A stretch of DNA of 64,000 nt from Clostridia bacterium (GTDB lineage Bacteria; Bacillota; Clostridia; UBA1381), in contig JAFSXU010000043.1 in the NCBI GenBank assembly GCA_017443895.1, positions 1-64,000 of the forward strand. Reading direction: 5' to 3'. The notes beneath the pieces are model-generated. The model ran no database searches. It was not told the DNA's origin and was given only the letters and a program-made list of their open reading frames with translations. Both the position numbers and the translations under genes were made by a program. Numbering within the stretch: position 1 is the first letter of the stretch; every line of letters starts with the position of its first letter. Of this stretch, positions 8,205-16,046 are shown in pieces.

Positions 8205-9484
8205 TGGTTTTCTCCTTTTATCTTATCCCAATAGAGTTTTTTCGTATTCTCGTTTTTATTGTCCCCATATTTATAGTATTTTCTGTCCCTTATGTTATCG
8301 GGCAAATACTGCTGTTTAACATAATGGTTTGGATATGAGTGCGGATATTTATATTCCGTTCCGTGATTTAATGCCTTTGCACCGCTATAGTGCGAGTCCT
8401 TTAAATGAGCAGGTATATCGCCCGTATCAATGCTTGAAATGTCAGAGAGTGCCTCATCTATAGCACAAATTCCGCTGTTTGATTTTGGTGCGGTTGCAAG
8501 TAAAATCACCGCATCTGCAAGAGGTATTCTTGCCTCAGGGAAACCCAACTGCTGTGCCATATCCACACACGATTTTACAATAGGCAGTGCCATGGGATAT
8601 GCAAGTCCTATATCCTCTGCGGCAATAACCTGCAGCCTCCTGCAAATGCTTGGCAAATCCCCTGCCGCAACAAGCCTTGCAAGGTAATGAATGGCGGCAT
8701 TTTCATCAGAGCCTCGAATGGATTTTTGGAATGCGCTCAAAATATCGTAGTGGTTATCCCCGTCTTTATCGTATTTTAAGGCTTTTTTCTGTGTTGACTC
8801 CACCGCAACATCCAAATCTATATTTATCTCGTTATTTTTTTCGATTTTTGCGGATAAAAATGCAATCTCTAACGAGTTGAGTGCCTTTCTCACATCGCCG
8901 TTTGCCGTATTTGCCATATGCCGTATTGCATCATCGGATACGGATATGCTATAGCCCTTGTAATCGTCATTTTCTAAGATGTTAATTGCACGGCGAAGCG
9001 CTGTTTCTATATCCTCAGGCTCAATATTTGTAAATTCAAATACCACGCTACGGGATAGCACCGCATTATATACATAGAAATACGGATTTTCGGTTGTGCT
9101 TGCAATAAGCGTAATTTTTCCGTTTTCCATATACTCAAGCAACGACTGCTGTTGTTTCTTATTAAAGTGCTGTATCTCGTCAAGGTATAAAAGCACGCCG
9201 TCGGGTGCTAAAAAGCTGTCAAGTGACGCAACTATTTCCTTAATATCGGAAACAGATGCATTTGTGGCATTTAATTTCCTTAGTGTTTTACCCGTCTTTT
9301 GCGCTATGATATTTGCAACCGTTGTTTTTCCGACACCGCTCGGACCGTAGAATATCATATTCGGTATTTCGTTATTCTCGATAATATTTCTTAGTAGTTT
9401 GCCTTTTGACAAAAGATTTTTCTGCCCCACCACCTCATCAATGGTTTGGGGGCGTATTCTGTCTGCCAAGGGTGTTCTTGCCAT
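8201..9484 (-). CDS. rarA: Replication-associated recombination protein A (AAA+ ATPase)
   Basis: RarA/MgsA family ATPase that acts at stalled replication forks. It has Walker A GPSGVGKTT, Walker B LLYLDEIQHF, sensor 1 in ASTTENP and the family C-terminal tetramerisation region, including HYLARLVAAGDLPSICRRL and the late motif HYSGAKALNHG. Length 427 is typical. It sits in a tight same-strand run of DUF896, TPR protein, rarA and nadE. Confidence 0.95.
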   Translation of the reverse strand: MARTPLADRIRPQTIDEVVGQKNLLSKGKLLRNIIENNEIPNMIFYGPSGVGKTTVANIIAQKTGKTLRKLNATNASVSDIKEIVASLDSFLAPDGVLLYLDEIQHFNKKQQQSLLEYMENGKITLIASTTENPYFYVYNAVLSRSVVFEFTNIEPEDIETALRRAINILENDDYKGYSISVSDDAIRHMANTANGDVRKALNSLEIAFLSAKIEKNNEINIDLDVAVESTQKKALKYDKDGDNHYDILSAFQKSIRGSDENAAIHYLARLVAAGDLPSICRRLQVIAAEDIGLAYPMALPIVKSCVDMAQQLGFPEARIPLADAVILLATAPKSNSGICAIDEALSDISSIDTGDIPAHLKDSHYSGAKALNHGTEYKYPHSYPNHYVKQQYLPDNIRDRKYYKYGDNKNENTKKLYWDKIKGENQ

Positions 9485-9485
9485 T

Positions 9486-10487
9486 TCAGTCTCCGTTCTT
9501 CTCCAATGCGTTTAGCTCATCATATATTGACTCGCCTGCCTCATCATCGTCAAGCTCGTTATATTCATCATATATTGATGAGCCATTGCTATCGTCTTCT
9601 TCGTATCCTTCAAAATCCTCACTCGGTGCAACAGGCTCCTTTAATGTAAACACAGGCGTATCAAAAGCTTCCGATATCCTCTTATTTATTAAGTCATCAA
9701 CTTCCTTTTTAAGAGTATTTACCGCATCCTCTGATACTGTTGTCATACCCGTTCTGTTACATTTATCAATATTTGATAACAATTCCTGCGCCTTTTTATA
9801 GTCGCCCTGCTTTGTGGCAATTTGCGCGCCATGATAATACCCCTCCAAAAATTCAGGGTTTTCCTCGCGGACATAGCCGTTTATCTCCTCTGCCATCTCA
9901 TAATCGCCCTGAAGATAATAGCAAATTGACACATTATCCTGTATATCGCGGTCATTTTCGTCATAATCATATGCTTCTTCACAGAATTTTGTTGTTTTTT
10001 CCAAATCCTTGTTAAGCACAAGCATAATCATTCCCATAAGTGCATACAGTGTTTTCGTTGTATACCCTGCCTCATAGCAGTCCATACCGTCACGCAACGC
10101 CTCTTCATATCTGCCAAGCTTATAATACGCAAACGCACGCTGGCGTTTTGCTATAAACTTATTCTTAGGCTCTAATGAGCGCAGTCTTATATAGGCATTT
10201 AAAATATCCAAAGCCTTTTCGCTCTCGTCCATTTTTATAAGCATATACGCATATGACATTCTCTGATTAAAATTCATTCGCTTGTAGCTTTTCTCGCCAT
10301 AACGCTTTACCGCATCAAAATCACCGTCAGAAAATGCGCGCTGTGCCTTTATAGCCTGTAGCCTTGGAATAGTGTTATATATTATATATGCTAAAACCAT
10401 TGCCGATGCAATTATTCCGTACACTACGCCTGACTTAAACGCAAACGCAATAATTACCGCCATTAACAGATATGTTAAAAATCCCAT
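9486..10487 (-). CDS. Membrane-anchored tetratricopeptide repeat protein
   Basis: Protein of 333 residues with two N-terminal transmembrane helices (about 3-18 and 20-38) and a long array of TPR-like helix pairs (about 45-245), suggesting a scaffold on the cytoplasmic face. The C-terminal tail is very acidic and holds two related stretches beginning SIYDE. It ends one base before rarA starts and overlaps the DUF896 stop. No specific function is recognised. Confidence 0.75.
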   Translation of the reverse strand: MGFLTYLLMAVIIAFAFKSGVVYGIIASAMVLAYIIYNTIPRLQAIKAQRAFSDGDFDAVKRYGEKSYKRMNFNQRMSYAYMLIKMDESEKALDILNAYIRLRSLEPKNKFIAKRQRAFAYYKLGRYEEALRDGMDCYEAGYTTKTLYALMGMIMLVLNKDLEKTTKFCEEAYDYDENDRDIQDNVSICYYLQGDYEMAEEINGYVREENPEFLEGYYHGAQIATKQGDYKKAQELLSNIDKCNRTGMTTVSEDAVNTLKKEVDDLINKRISEAFDTPVFTLKEPVAPSEDFEGYEEDDSNGSSIYDEYNELDDDEAGESIYDELNALEKNGD

Positions 10488-10672
10488 TAGTGTGTCCTCC
10501 TGTTATCAACGATTTCTATATTATCAAGCTGACTCTTGAAATTTCTGCGTACCGCATCAAGATATTCCTGCCTTAGCACTGTGCGCTCCTTTATTTCCTC
10601 CTCGGTAAGTGCAATACCTGCTTTTACCTTTCTTGCAAGCTCATTTATTCTGTCTATCTTTTTCTGTTCCAT
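10487..10672 (-). CDS. DUF896 family protein (YnzC-like)
   Basis: Small soluble protein of 61 residues matching the DUF896/YnzC family: it opens with KIDRINELARKVKAG, then EEEIKERTVLRQEYL and the end region QLDNIEIVDNRRTH. In Bacillus the relative lies in an SOS-regulated operon; its biochemical role is unknown. A sigma-A type promoter lies 35-65 bases upstream, so this is probably the first gene of the transcript that continues through the TPR gene, rarA and nadE. Confidence 0.88.
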   Translation of the reverse strand: MEQKKIDRINELARKVKAGIALTEEEIKERTVLRQEYLDAVRRNFKSQLDNIEIVDNRRTH

Positions 10673-10706
10673 TTATCAAACTATCCTCCGATTTTATCAT
10701 AATGTA

Positions 10707-10735
10707 ATTGTACATTATTTAAAAATAAATATCAA
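10707..10735 (-). promoter_or_regulatory. Sigma-A promoter of the DUF896-TPR-rarA-nadE run
   Basis: Minus-strand TTGATA (10735-10730) and TACAAT (10712-10707) are 17 bases apart, upstream of the DUF896 start at 10672. Confidence 0.6.
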
Positions 10736-10755
10736 GTAAAATTTATGGACAAATA

Positions 10756-10783
10756 ACATTTTATGCCCCACCCACATAGTATA
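10756..10783 (+). promoter_or_regulatory. Mother-cell (sigma-K/E-like) promoter, putative
   Basis: AC (10756-10757), 17 bases, then CATAGTATA (10775-10783) fits the Bacillus sigma-K pattern AC-N16/17-CATANNNTA. It ends 31 bases before the small Cys-rich gene. The same pattern precedes the spoVM pair at 29.6 kb. Confidence 0.4.
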
Positions 10784-10814
10784 TACTAACATTGAATTGA
10801 AAGGAGGTTTTATC

Positions 10815-10934
10815 ATGGATTGCTGCCAGAATGATGCATATGCTTGCCGTAAAAAAGGCTGTGACTTTGATACTGATATGATCCTTTGGGTTTTAATTAT
10901 CATCGTAATAGTTTCTTGTATGTGCAACAACTAA
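10815..10934 (+). CDS. Small Cys-rich single-pass membrane protein
   Basis: A 39-codon gene with a very strong Shine-Dalgarno (AAAGGAGG, 10799-10806) and its own terminator downstream. The N-terminal part is hydrophilic with Cys at residues 3, 4, 11 and 16. A transmembrane helix (about 23-37, LWVLIIIVIVSCMC) contains two more Cys and the chain ends in NN. The build (short polar head plus one helix) recalls YjcZ-type sporulation microproteins, but I cannot claim homology. The putative mother-cell promoter supports a spore-related role by inference only. Confidence 0.7.
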   Translation: MDCCQNDAYACRKKGCDFDTDMILWVLIIIVIVSCMCNN

Positions 10935-10962
10935 TCAATTTGAACATAGCTAAACTTTCTTT

Positions 10963-11005
10963 AAAAGGAGCGAATATCCCATAACTTGGGATTTCGCTCC
11001 TTTTT
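10963..11005 (+). terminator. Intrinsic terminator after the small Cys-rich gene
   Basis: Stem AGGAGCGAA-ATCCC / GGGAT-TTCGCTCCT around the loop ATAACTT, followed by a T run at 11001-11005. Confidence 0.85.
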
Positions 11006-11029
11006 CCTGCCATAATTTTTTAAAAACTA

Positions 11030-11058
11030 TTGACAAATATACATATTCTTCATATAAT
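11030..11058 (+). promoter_or_regulatory. Sigma-A promoter of the metal P-type ATPase
   Basis: TTGACA (11030-11035) and TATAAT (11053-11058), both perfect, separated by 17 bases, 44 bases before the start codon. Confidence 0.85.
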
Positions 11059-11062
11059 GAAC

Positions 11063-11084
11063 ATATGAACAACTATTCAAATAT
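11063..11084 (+). promoter_or_regulatory. ArsR/SmtB-type operator
   Basis: TGAA (11066-11069), six bases, TTCA (11076-11079), flanked by ATA and AATAT: the hallmark TGAA-N6-TTCA dyad of SmtB/CzrA/CadC operators. It covers the expected transcription start. An overlapping TTCATATAATGAA dyad (11049-11061) lies over the -10 box. A repressor with an SmtB-type zinc site is encoded at 55241-55567. Confidence 0.7.
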
Positions 11085-11101
11085 AGTTTGGGGGTTTTAG
11101 T

Positions 11102-13222
11102 ATGAGTTCAGAATTAAATAAAAAGAATTGGGCACACGACGATTGTCATGACGATAACTGCCATTGCCATGATGAGCATACAGAACATAATCATCATTGC
11201 CACAGTGGGCATGGAAAACATAATCATCATCACCACGATAAGCATACGGAGCATAATCATCATTGCCATACGGAGCATACGGACAATGATTGTGATTGCC
11301 ATGATGATGATTGTTCTTGCCACGCACACAAGCACAGCAGTCACGGTGACGGATGCGGTTGCGGACACGATCACGGGTGTGGATGCGGTTGTGAGCATGA
11401 CGATGATGAAAACCTTATGCCACGCTTAATTTTGGGTGCGGTATTATTTATAGCAGGTATGGTGCTTAAAAATATTGACGCTGTTCCCTACTATATAAAT
11501 ATGCTTGTATTTATTGCTTCATATGCCGTGCTTGGCTATGATGTGGTTTTTAATGCGATAAAGGGAATTTTAAAAGGACATATGTTTAATGAAAATTTCC
11601 TTATGTCAATTGCAAGTATCGGTGCATTTTTAATCGGCGAACAGCCTGAGGCGGTTGCGGTTATGCTGTTTTATCAGGTTGGCGAAATGCTCCAGGATAA
11701 GGCGGTTGATAACAGCAAAAAATCAATCAGAAGTCTTATGGATTTACGGCCCGATTATGTAAGCATTGAGGATGAGGGCAAAATTAAAGAGGTAAATCCA
11801 AATGATGTAAAAATCGGCGATATTTTTGTGGTAAAGCAAGGTCAAAGGCTTGCCCTTGACGGCATAGTTACAGACGGCAAGACTTATCTTGATACATCGG
11901 CTCTTACAGGCGAGAGCGTTCCATATCATGTAGGCATTGGCGATGAGGTTTTAAGCGGAAGCATAAACACGGGAGCAACCATTCATGTAAAGGCTACAAA
12001 AGAGTTTTCACAAAGCACCGTTTCCAAAATTCTTGATATGGTGGAGCATGCGCAGGAGAAAAAATCACAGTCCGAAAAATTTATTACAACCTTTGCACAC
12101 TACTATACGCCTATAGTTTGTGCTCTTGCCTTACTGGTAATGCTTATACCCTCAATTGTAACAGGAGATGTAAAAACCTGGCTTATGCGCGGACTTACAT
12201 TCTTGGTTGTTTCCTGCCCCTGTGCATTGGTTATATCAATACCTTTGGGATTTTTTGCAGGACTTGGCTGTGCATCAAAAAATCAGGTGCTTATAAAGGG
12301 CGGTAACTATCTTGAAATGCTCTCAAAGCTTGATACGGTTGTATTTGACAAAACAGGAACCTTGACAAAGGGCGATTTTGAAGTTATAAAATCAAGCAGT
12401 GACGAGGCCTTAAAAACAGCCGCATATGCAGAATTTTATTCAGACCACCCTATCGCAAAATCAATAAAATCGGCATTTTCTGAAAATATTGACCAATCTA
12501 AAATCAGCGAGTATAGTGAACTTGCAGGTATGGGAATACAAGCAAAAATTAACGGCGATTTAATTCTTGCAGGTAACAAACGGTTAATGGACACCAACAA
12601 CATAAGCGTACCCCAAATTGATGACTACGGCACAATTATTTATGTTGCAAGGGATAATAAATATCTTGGCTATATTGTAATTTCAGACGAGGTAAAGGAA
12701 AGCTCAAAAGAAACTGTTATGGCTCTTAACAGGCTCGGTATTAAAACCGTAATGCTTACAGGCGACAAGGAAAAGACAGCATTGGGCGTTGCAAAGGAGC
12801 TAAATATAAAAGATGTTGCATATGAGCTTTTGCCACAGGATAAGGTTGCATATCTTGAAAAAATTATAAACCGCACAAACGGATACACCGCATTTGTTGG
12901 CGACGGCATAAACGACGCACCTGTTTTGATGCGTGCCGATATTGGCATTGCAATGGGCGGTATAGGAACGGACAGCGCAATAGACGCATCCGATGTTGTT
13001 TTAATGGACGATAAACCGATAAGAATATTAAAGGCGATAAAAATTTCAAAGCATACCCTCTCCATTATCCGCCAAAATATTATATTTGCTCTGTCGATAA
13101 AGGTAATAATTATGATTTTAAGTACCTTGGGCTTTGCAAACATGTGGCTTGCGATATTTGGCGATGTAGGCGTTGCACTTATTGCAATCCTAAACTCAAT
13201 GCGTGCATTGAATGTAAAATAA
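11102..13222 (+). CDS. Zn/Cd/Pb-exporting P1B-type ATPase with His/Cys-rich N-terminus
   Basis: Cation efflux pump of the ZntA/CadA type, 706 residues. It has the CPC metal motif (SCPCALVIS), phosphorylation site DKTGTLTKGD, the HP motif in SDHPIAKS, GDGINDAP, and an Asp-Gly pair in the last helix region (FGDVGVALIAILNSMR) as in zinc pumps. The usual ferredoxin-like metal domain with GMTCXXC is absent. Instead residues 1-101 hold about 29 His and 14 Cys in repeats built on HNHHCH and CHD, probably a metal sponge or sensor arm. It is a single-gene unit with an ArsR/SmtB-type operator at the promoter and ends at a palindrome/T-run. Confidence 0.93.
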   Translation: MSSELNKKNWAHDDCHDDNCHCHDEHTEHNHHCHSGHGKHNHHHHDKHTEHNHHCHTEHTDNDCDCHDDDCSCHAHKHSSHGDGCGCGHDHGCGCGCEHDDDENLMPRLILGAVLFIAGMVLKNIDAVPYYINMLVFIASYAVLGYDVVFNAIKGILKGHMFNENFLMSIASIGAFLIGEQPEAVAVMLFYQVGEMLQDKAVDNSKKSIRSLMDLRPDYVSIEDEGKIKEVNPNDVKIGDIFVVKQGQRLALDGIVTDGKTYLDTSALTGESVPYHVGIGDEVLSGSINTGATIHVKATKEFSQSTVSKILDMVEHAQEKKSQSEKFITTFAHYYTPIVCALALLVMLIPSIVTGDVKTWLMRGLTFLVVSCPCALVISIPLGFFAGLGCASKNQVLIKGGNYLEMLSKLDTVVFDKTGTLTKGDFEVIKSSSDEALKTAAYAEFYSDHPIAKSIKSAFSENIDQSKISEYSELAGMGIQAKINGDLILAGNKRLMDTNNISVPQIDDYGTIIYVARDNKYLGYIVISDEVKESSKETVMALNRLGIKTVMLTGDKEKTALGVAKELNIKDVAYELLPQDKVAYLEKIINRTNGYTAFVGDGINDAPVLMRADIGIAMGGIGTDSAIDASDVVLMDDKPIRILKAIKISKHTLSIIRQNIIFALSIKVIIMILSTLGFANMWLAIFGDVGVALIAILNSMRALNVK

Positions 13223-13243
13223 TCGTTATGATAATGTCAAAAA

Positions 13244-13271
13244 CTTGCACTATATTAGTGCAAGTTTTTTT
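13244..13271 (+). terminator. Palindrome plus T-run: terminator of the ATPase gene and possible operator
   Basis: Arms CTTGCACTA (13244-13252) and TAGTGCAAG (13256-13264) pair perfectly around TAT, followed by seven T. It fits an intrinsic terminator. A near copy (19 of 21 bases) recurs at 13292-13312, so it may also be an operator. Confidence 0.6.
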
Positions 13272-13282
13272 GACGGATACTT

Positions 13283-13312
13283 TATAATGGCTTTGTACTA
13301 TATTAGTGCAAG
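13283..13312 (+). promoter_or_regulatory. Promoter -10 and second operator-like palindrome before the XRE gene
   Basis: TATAAT (13283-13288) is flanked by the two palindromes. The second copy (13292-13312) differs at two positions in its left arm and reaches the likely ribosome binding site AGAGG. The arrangement suggests autoregulation by the XRE protein encoded just downstream. Confidence 0.5.
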
Positions 13313-13322
13313 AGGTAAATAT

Positions 13323-13547
13323 ATGGATTACGCATACGAAAAACTTTTGGGAAAGCATATTTCCAATATAAGAAAATCACAAAATATGACACAGGACGAG
13401 CTTAGCACTAAGCTACAGCTTGAAGGCTGTGACATTACAAGAAGTGCTCTGGCAAAAATAGAATCAGGTCAAAGACGCATTTATGCCTCTGAAATAAAAG
13501 CTCTATCCTCTGTTTTATCCATCTCTTATGACGAGCTTTTAATATAA
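13323..13547 (+). CDS. Small XRE-family transcriptional regulator
   Basis: A 74-residue DNA-binding protein made almost only of a Cro/CI-type helix-turn-helix (about residues 10-70; ISNIRKSQNMTQDELSTKLQ, then ITRSALAKIESGQRRI, then ISYDELL). It has no sensing domain. The frame is open back to 13245, but the ATG at 13323 follows AGAGG and starts the conserved part, so I chose it. It lies between the metal pump and spo0A; its targets are unknown apart from the likely self-control at the flanking palindromes. Confidence 0.85.
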   Translation: MDYAYEKLLGKHISNIRKSQNMTQDELSTKLQLEGCDITRSALAKIESGQRRIYASEIKALSSVLSISYDELLI

Positions 13548-13554
13548 ATATGCC

Positions 13555-13581
13555 AAATAATTCCAATAACTGGAATTATTT
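13555..13581 (+). repeat. AT-rich perfect palindrome upstream of spo0A
   Basis: AAATAATTCCA (13555-13565) and TGGAATTATTT (13571-13581) pair perfectly around a 5-base loop. It could end the XRE transcript weakly or bind a regulator of spo0A. TTTCCAAAATA follows at 13580-13590 and again at 13603-13613. Confidence 0.5.
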
Positions 13582-13593
13582 TCCAAAATACCC

Positions 13594-13622
13594 TTGATTT
13601 TATTTCCAAAATATGGTAATAT
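13594..13622 (+). promoter_or_regulatory. Likely spo0A promoter
   Basis: TTGATT (13594-13599), 17 bases, TAATAT (13617-13622). One TTTCCAAAATA repeat lies inside the spacer. I saw no clear 0A box or sigma-H promoter. Confidence 0.5.
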
Positions 13623-13702
13623 TATTTTGTAATAAGGGGAAACATTAAGTAAACCAATTTAATGTCAACCTTTATATAATAAAAGATAGGGGGGATTTTT
13701 CA

Positions 13703-14479
13703 ATGAAAAAATCAATATCTGTTTTAATAGCAGATGACAACACAGAGCTTGCAAGAGAGTTATCCGATTATATAGCTACCGTTTCTGACATTGATGTAGT
13801 TGCAACTGCAACAAACGGCAAAGAGGCTTTTAGTCTGATGCACGAAACAAAGCCTGATGCAATCTTATTGGATATGGTTATGCCGGAGCTTGACGGGATT
13901 GGGTTTTTGAAGAAGCTTCAAAATACCAAGCTTGACAAAAGACCGACTGTTATTGTCTATTCCATATCTACTTTGGCAAGAACGGTTGAAACGGCGCTCA
14001 CATTGGGTGCGGATTATTATTTGTTAAAACCGCAGTCAAATGAGAGAATTTGCGATACCATTCGTGAGTTTGCAAAAGAGCCGTTGCCAATGCATCACGA
14101 TATTGCAAACGGAATAGCTAAATCCGATAATCAAGACCTTGAGACAATCGTTACCGACTTTATACATGAGCTGGGAGTTCCTGCGCATATTAAGGGGTAC
14201 CAGTACATAAGAAGTGCGATAATGATGGTTGTTGACAATATGGATTTACTGAATTTTATAACAAAGCAGTTATATCCCGATATTGCAAAGGCGTATAACA
14301 CAACTGCAAGCAGAGTTGAGCGTGCAATAAGGCACTCCATTGAGGTTGCATGGAGCCGGGGCAAGCCCGAAACCATGAACGAAATTTTTGGCTATACCAT
14401 TCATACCGGTAAGGGTAAGCCGACAAATTCGGAGTTTATTGCAATGGTCGCAGACCGTATCCGTCTGCAAACAAAATGA
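13703..14479 (+). CDS. spo0A: Sporulation master regulator Spo0A
   Basis: Response regulator that starts sporulation when phosphorylated. The N-terminal receiver domain (about 5-120) has the acidic pair Asp11/Asp12, phospho-acceptor Asp57 in [12 protein letters not shown] and the conserved Lys in LLKPQ. The C-terminal Spo0A DNA-binding domain (about 145-258) includes [17 protein letters not shown], the recognition region [20 protein letters not shown] and the ending [11 protein letters not shown]. Length 258 is typical. RBS AGGGGGG is 8 bases before the start. It stands alone; the usual neighbour spoIVB is not upstream. Confidence 0.98.
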   Translation: MKKSISVLIADDNTELARELSDYIATVSDIDVVATATNGKEAFSLMHETKPDAILLDMVMPELDGIGFLKKLQNTKLDKRPTVIVYSISTLARTVETALTLGADYYLLKPQSNERICDTIREFAKEPLPMHHDIANGIAKSDNQDLETIVTDFIHELGVPAHIKGYQYIRSAIMMVVDNMDLLNFITKQLYPDIAKAYNTTASRVERAIRHSIEVAWSRGKPETMNEIFGYTIHTGKGKPTNSEFIAMVADRIRLQTK

Positions 14480-14550
14480 TTTGTCTAAATCCCCAAGCTA
14501 TCTGAAAATTTGAGCAATAAGTAAGGCAAGAATTAGATTTTCAAAGTCTA

Positions 14551-14596
14551 AAATTAAACCGCACAAAGGCAAATGCCCTGTGCGGTTTAATTTTTT
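14551..14596 (+). terminator. Intrinsic terminator after spo0A
   Basis: A 15-base-pair perfect stem AAATTAAACCGCACA / TGTGCGGTTTAATTT with T-run, halfway between spo0A and the convergent nfn operon. The A-rich 5' side means it could also serve the opposite strand. Confidence 0.9.
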
Positions 14597-14654
14597 ATCT
14601 GTTTACTGTAATGCAGTGTGTGGCGGATAGTCCGCCCGTAATATAAATCACAAT

Positions 14655-16046
14655 TTATTTACTTAATTCCTCATGTATTGCCTTTGCGGCAGCTTTTCCT
14701 GCGCCCATTGCAAGGATAACCGTTGCGGCGCCTGTTACGACATCTCCGCCTGCGTATACATGAGCCTTTGAGGTCTTACCTGTTTCATCATCAGCTATGA
14801 TACAGCCTCGTTTATTGGTATCAAGGCCTTTGGTTGTTTTTCTGATAAGTGGGTTTGGAGTCTGACCGATAGCAACAACCACAGTGTCGATATCCATTAT
14901 CTCCTCACTGTCCTCAACAGGTACAGGACGGCGTCTGCCTGATGCATCAGGCTCGCCAAGCTCCATTTTGATTACTTCCATGCCCTTTACCCAGCCTTCA
15001 TCATCACCGATGAATTTGGTCGGGTTTTGGAGGAGCTTAAATACTATGCCCTCTTCCTCTGCATGGTGTACCTCTTCCGCTCTTGCAGGCAATTCCTCCT
15101 TACCACGGCGGTATACTATGTATACATTCTCTGCGCCCAGACGCTTTGCCGATCTTGCCGCGTCCATTGCAACATTACCACCGCCAAGCACGGCTACATT
15201 TTTACCTACATATACAGGTGTGTCATATTCTGGGAATTTATAGCCCTTCATAAGGTTAATTCTTGTTAAGAACTCGTTTGCCGAATATACTCCGTTTAAG
15301 CTCTCGCCCTCAATTCCCATAAATGACGGTAAGCCTGCGCCCGAACCGATATATACGGCGTCATAGCCCATATCCTCAAACAATTCATCAACCAAGATTG
15401 TCTTTCCGATAATTACATTGGTCTGTATATCAACGCCCAGCTTTTTAAGGTTTGAAATCTCTTTCTGTACAATATCCTTTGGCAGTCTGAACTCAGGGAT
15501 TCCGTACATCAAAACTCCGCCTGCGGTATGGAATGCCTCGTATACCGTAACTTGATAACCAAGCTTTGCAAGGTCGCCCGCTACTGTAAGTCCTGACGGA
15601 CCCGAACCTATAACTGCTACCTTCTTACCGTTAGGCTCGGGCTTTTCTATCTTATCCTCAACATGTGCCATATGGTAATCGGCAACAAATCTCTCCAGTC
15701 TGCCTATTCCGACAGGCTCGCCCTTTATGCCTCTTACGCATTTTGACTCGCACTGTGTTTCCTGCGGACAAACTCGACCGCATACAGCAGGCAATGCGTT
15801 TGTTTCTTTTATCTTATTATATGCGCCCTCAAAGTCGCCCTTTGTTATAAGCTCTATAAATTCAGGGATCTTTACGGCAACAGGGCAACCCTGCATACAA
15901 GGCTTGTGCTTACAGTTTAAGCACCTTTTTGCTTCGTCTATTGCCATCTCCTCTGTATAGCCCTTTGTAACCTCAAGGAAGTTTTTATTTCTTACATTAG
16001 GCTCCTGCTCAGGCATAGGATTTTTATCTGCTCTCATATTAGGCAT
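14655..16046 (-). CDS. nfnB: NADH-dependent ferredoxin:NADP+ oxidoreductase, large subunit (NfnB/SudA type)
   Basis: Flavin and iron-sulfur protein of 463 residues, related to the small subunit of glutamate synthase. The N-terminal part has two [4Fe-4S] sets (CLNCKHKPCMQGCP and CGRVCPQETQCESKC). FAD- and NAD(P)-binding Rossmann motifs follow (VIGSGPSGLTVAGDLA; VLGGGNVAMDAARSAKRLG) and a C-terminal GGDVVTGAATVILAM. Its start overlaps the 3' end of the partner nfnA by 8 bases. As a pair they would couple NADH and reduced ferredoxin to NADPH formation by electron bifurcation; assignment as GltD is less likely because the NfnA partner is adjacent. Confidence 0.9.
   Translation of the reverse strand: MPNMRADKNPMPEQEPNVRNKNFLEVTKGYTEEMAIDEAKRCLNCKHKPCMQGCPVAVKIPEFIELITKGDFEGAYNKIKETNALPAVCGRVCPQETQCESKCVRGIKGEPVGIGRLERFVADYHMAHVEDKIEKPEPNGKKVAVIGSGPSGLTVAGDLAKLGYQVTVYEAFHTAGGVLMYGIPEFRLPKDIVQKEISNLKKLGVDIQTNVIIGKTILVDELFEDMGYDAVYIGSGAGLPSFMGIEGESLNGVYSANEFLTRINLMKGYKFPEYDTPVYVGKNVAVLGGGNVAMDAARSAKRLGAENVYIVYRRGKEELPARAEEVHHAEEEGIVFKLLQNPTKFIGDDEGWVKGMEVIKMELGEPDASGRRRPVPVEDSEEIMDIDTVVVAIGQTPNPLIRKTTKGLDTNKRGCIIADDETGKTSKAHVYAGGDVVTGAATVILAMGAGKAAAKAIHEELSK

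Noticed and set aside
11114-11398. Open frames opposite and out of frame over the His-rich part of the metal pump
   Set aside because: They arise from the repetitive codons of the His/Cys-rich tail; no ribosome binding site and a low-complexity product.
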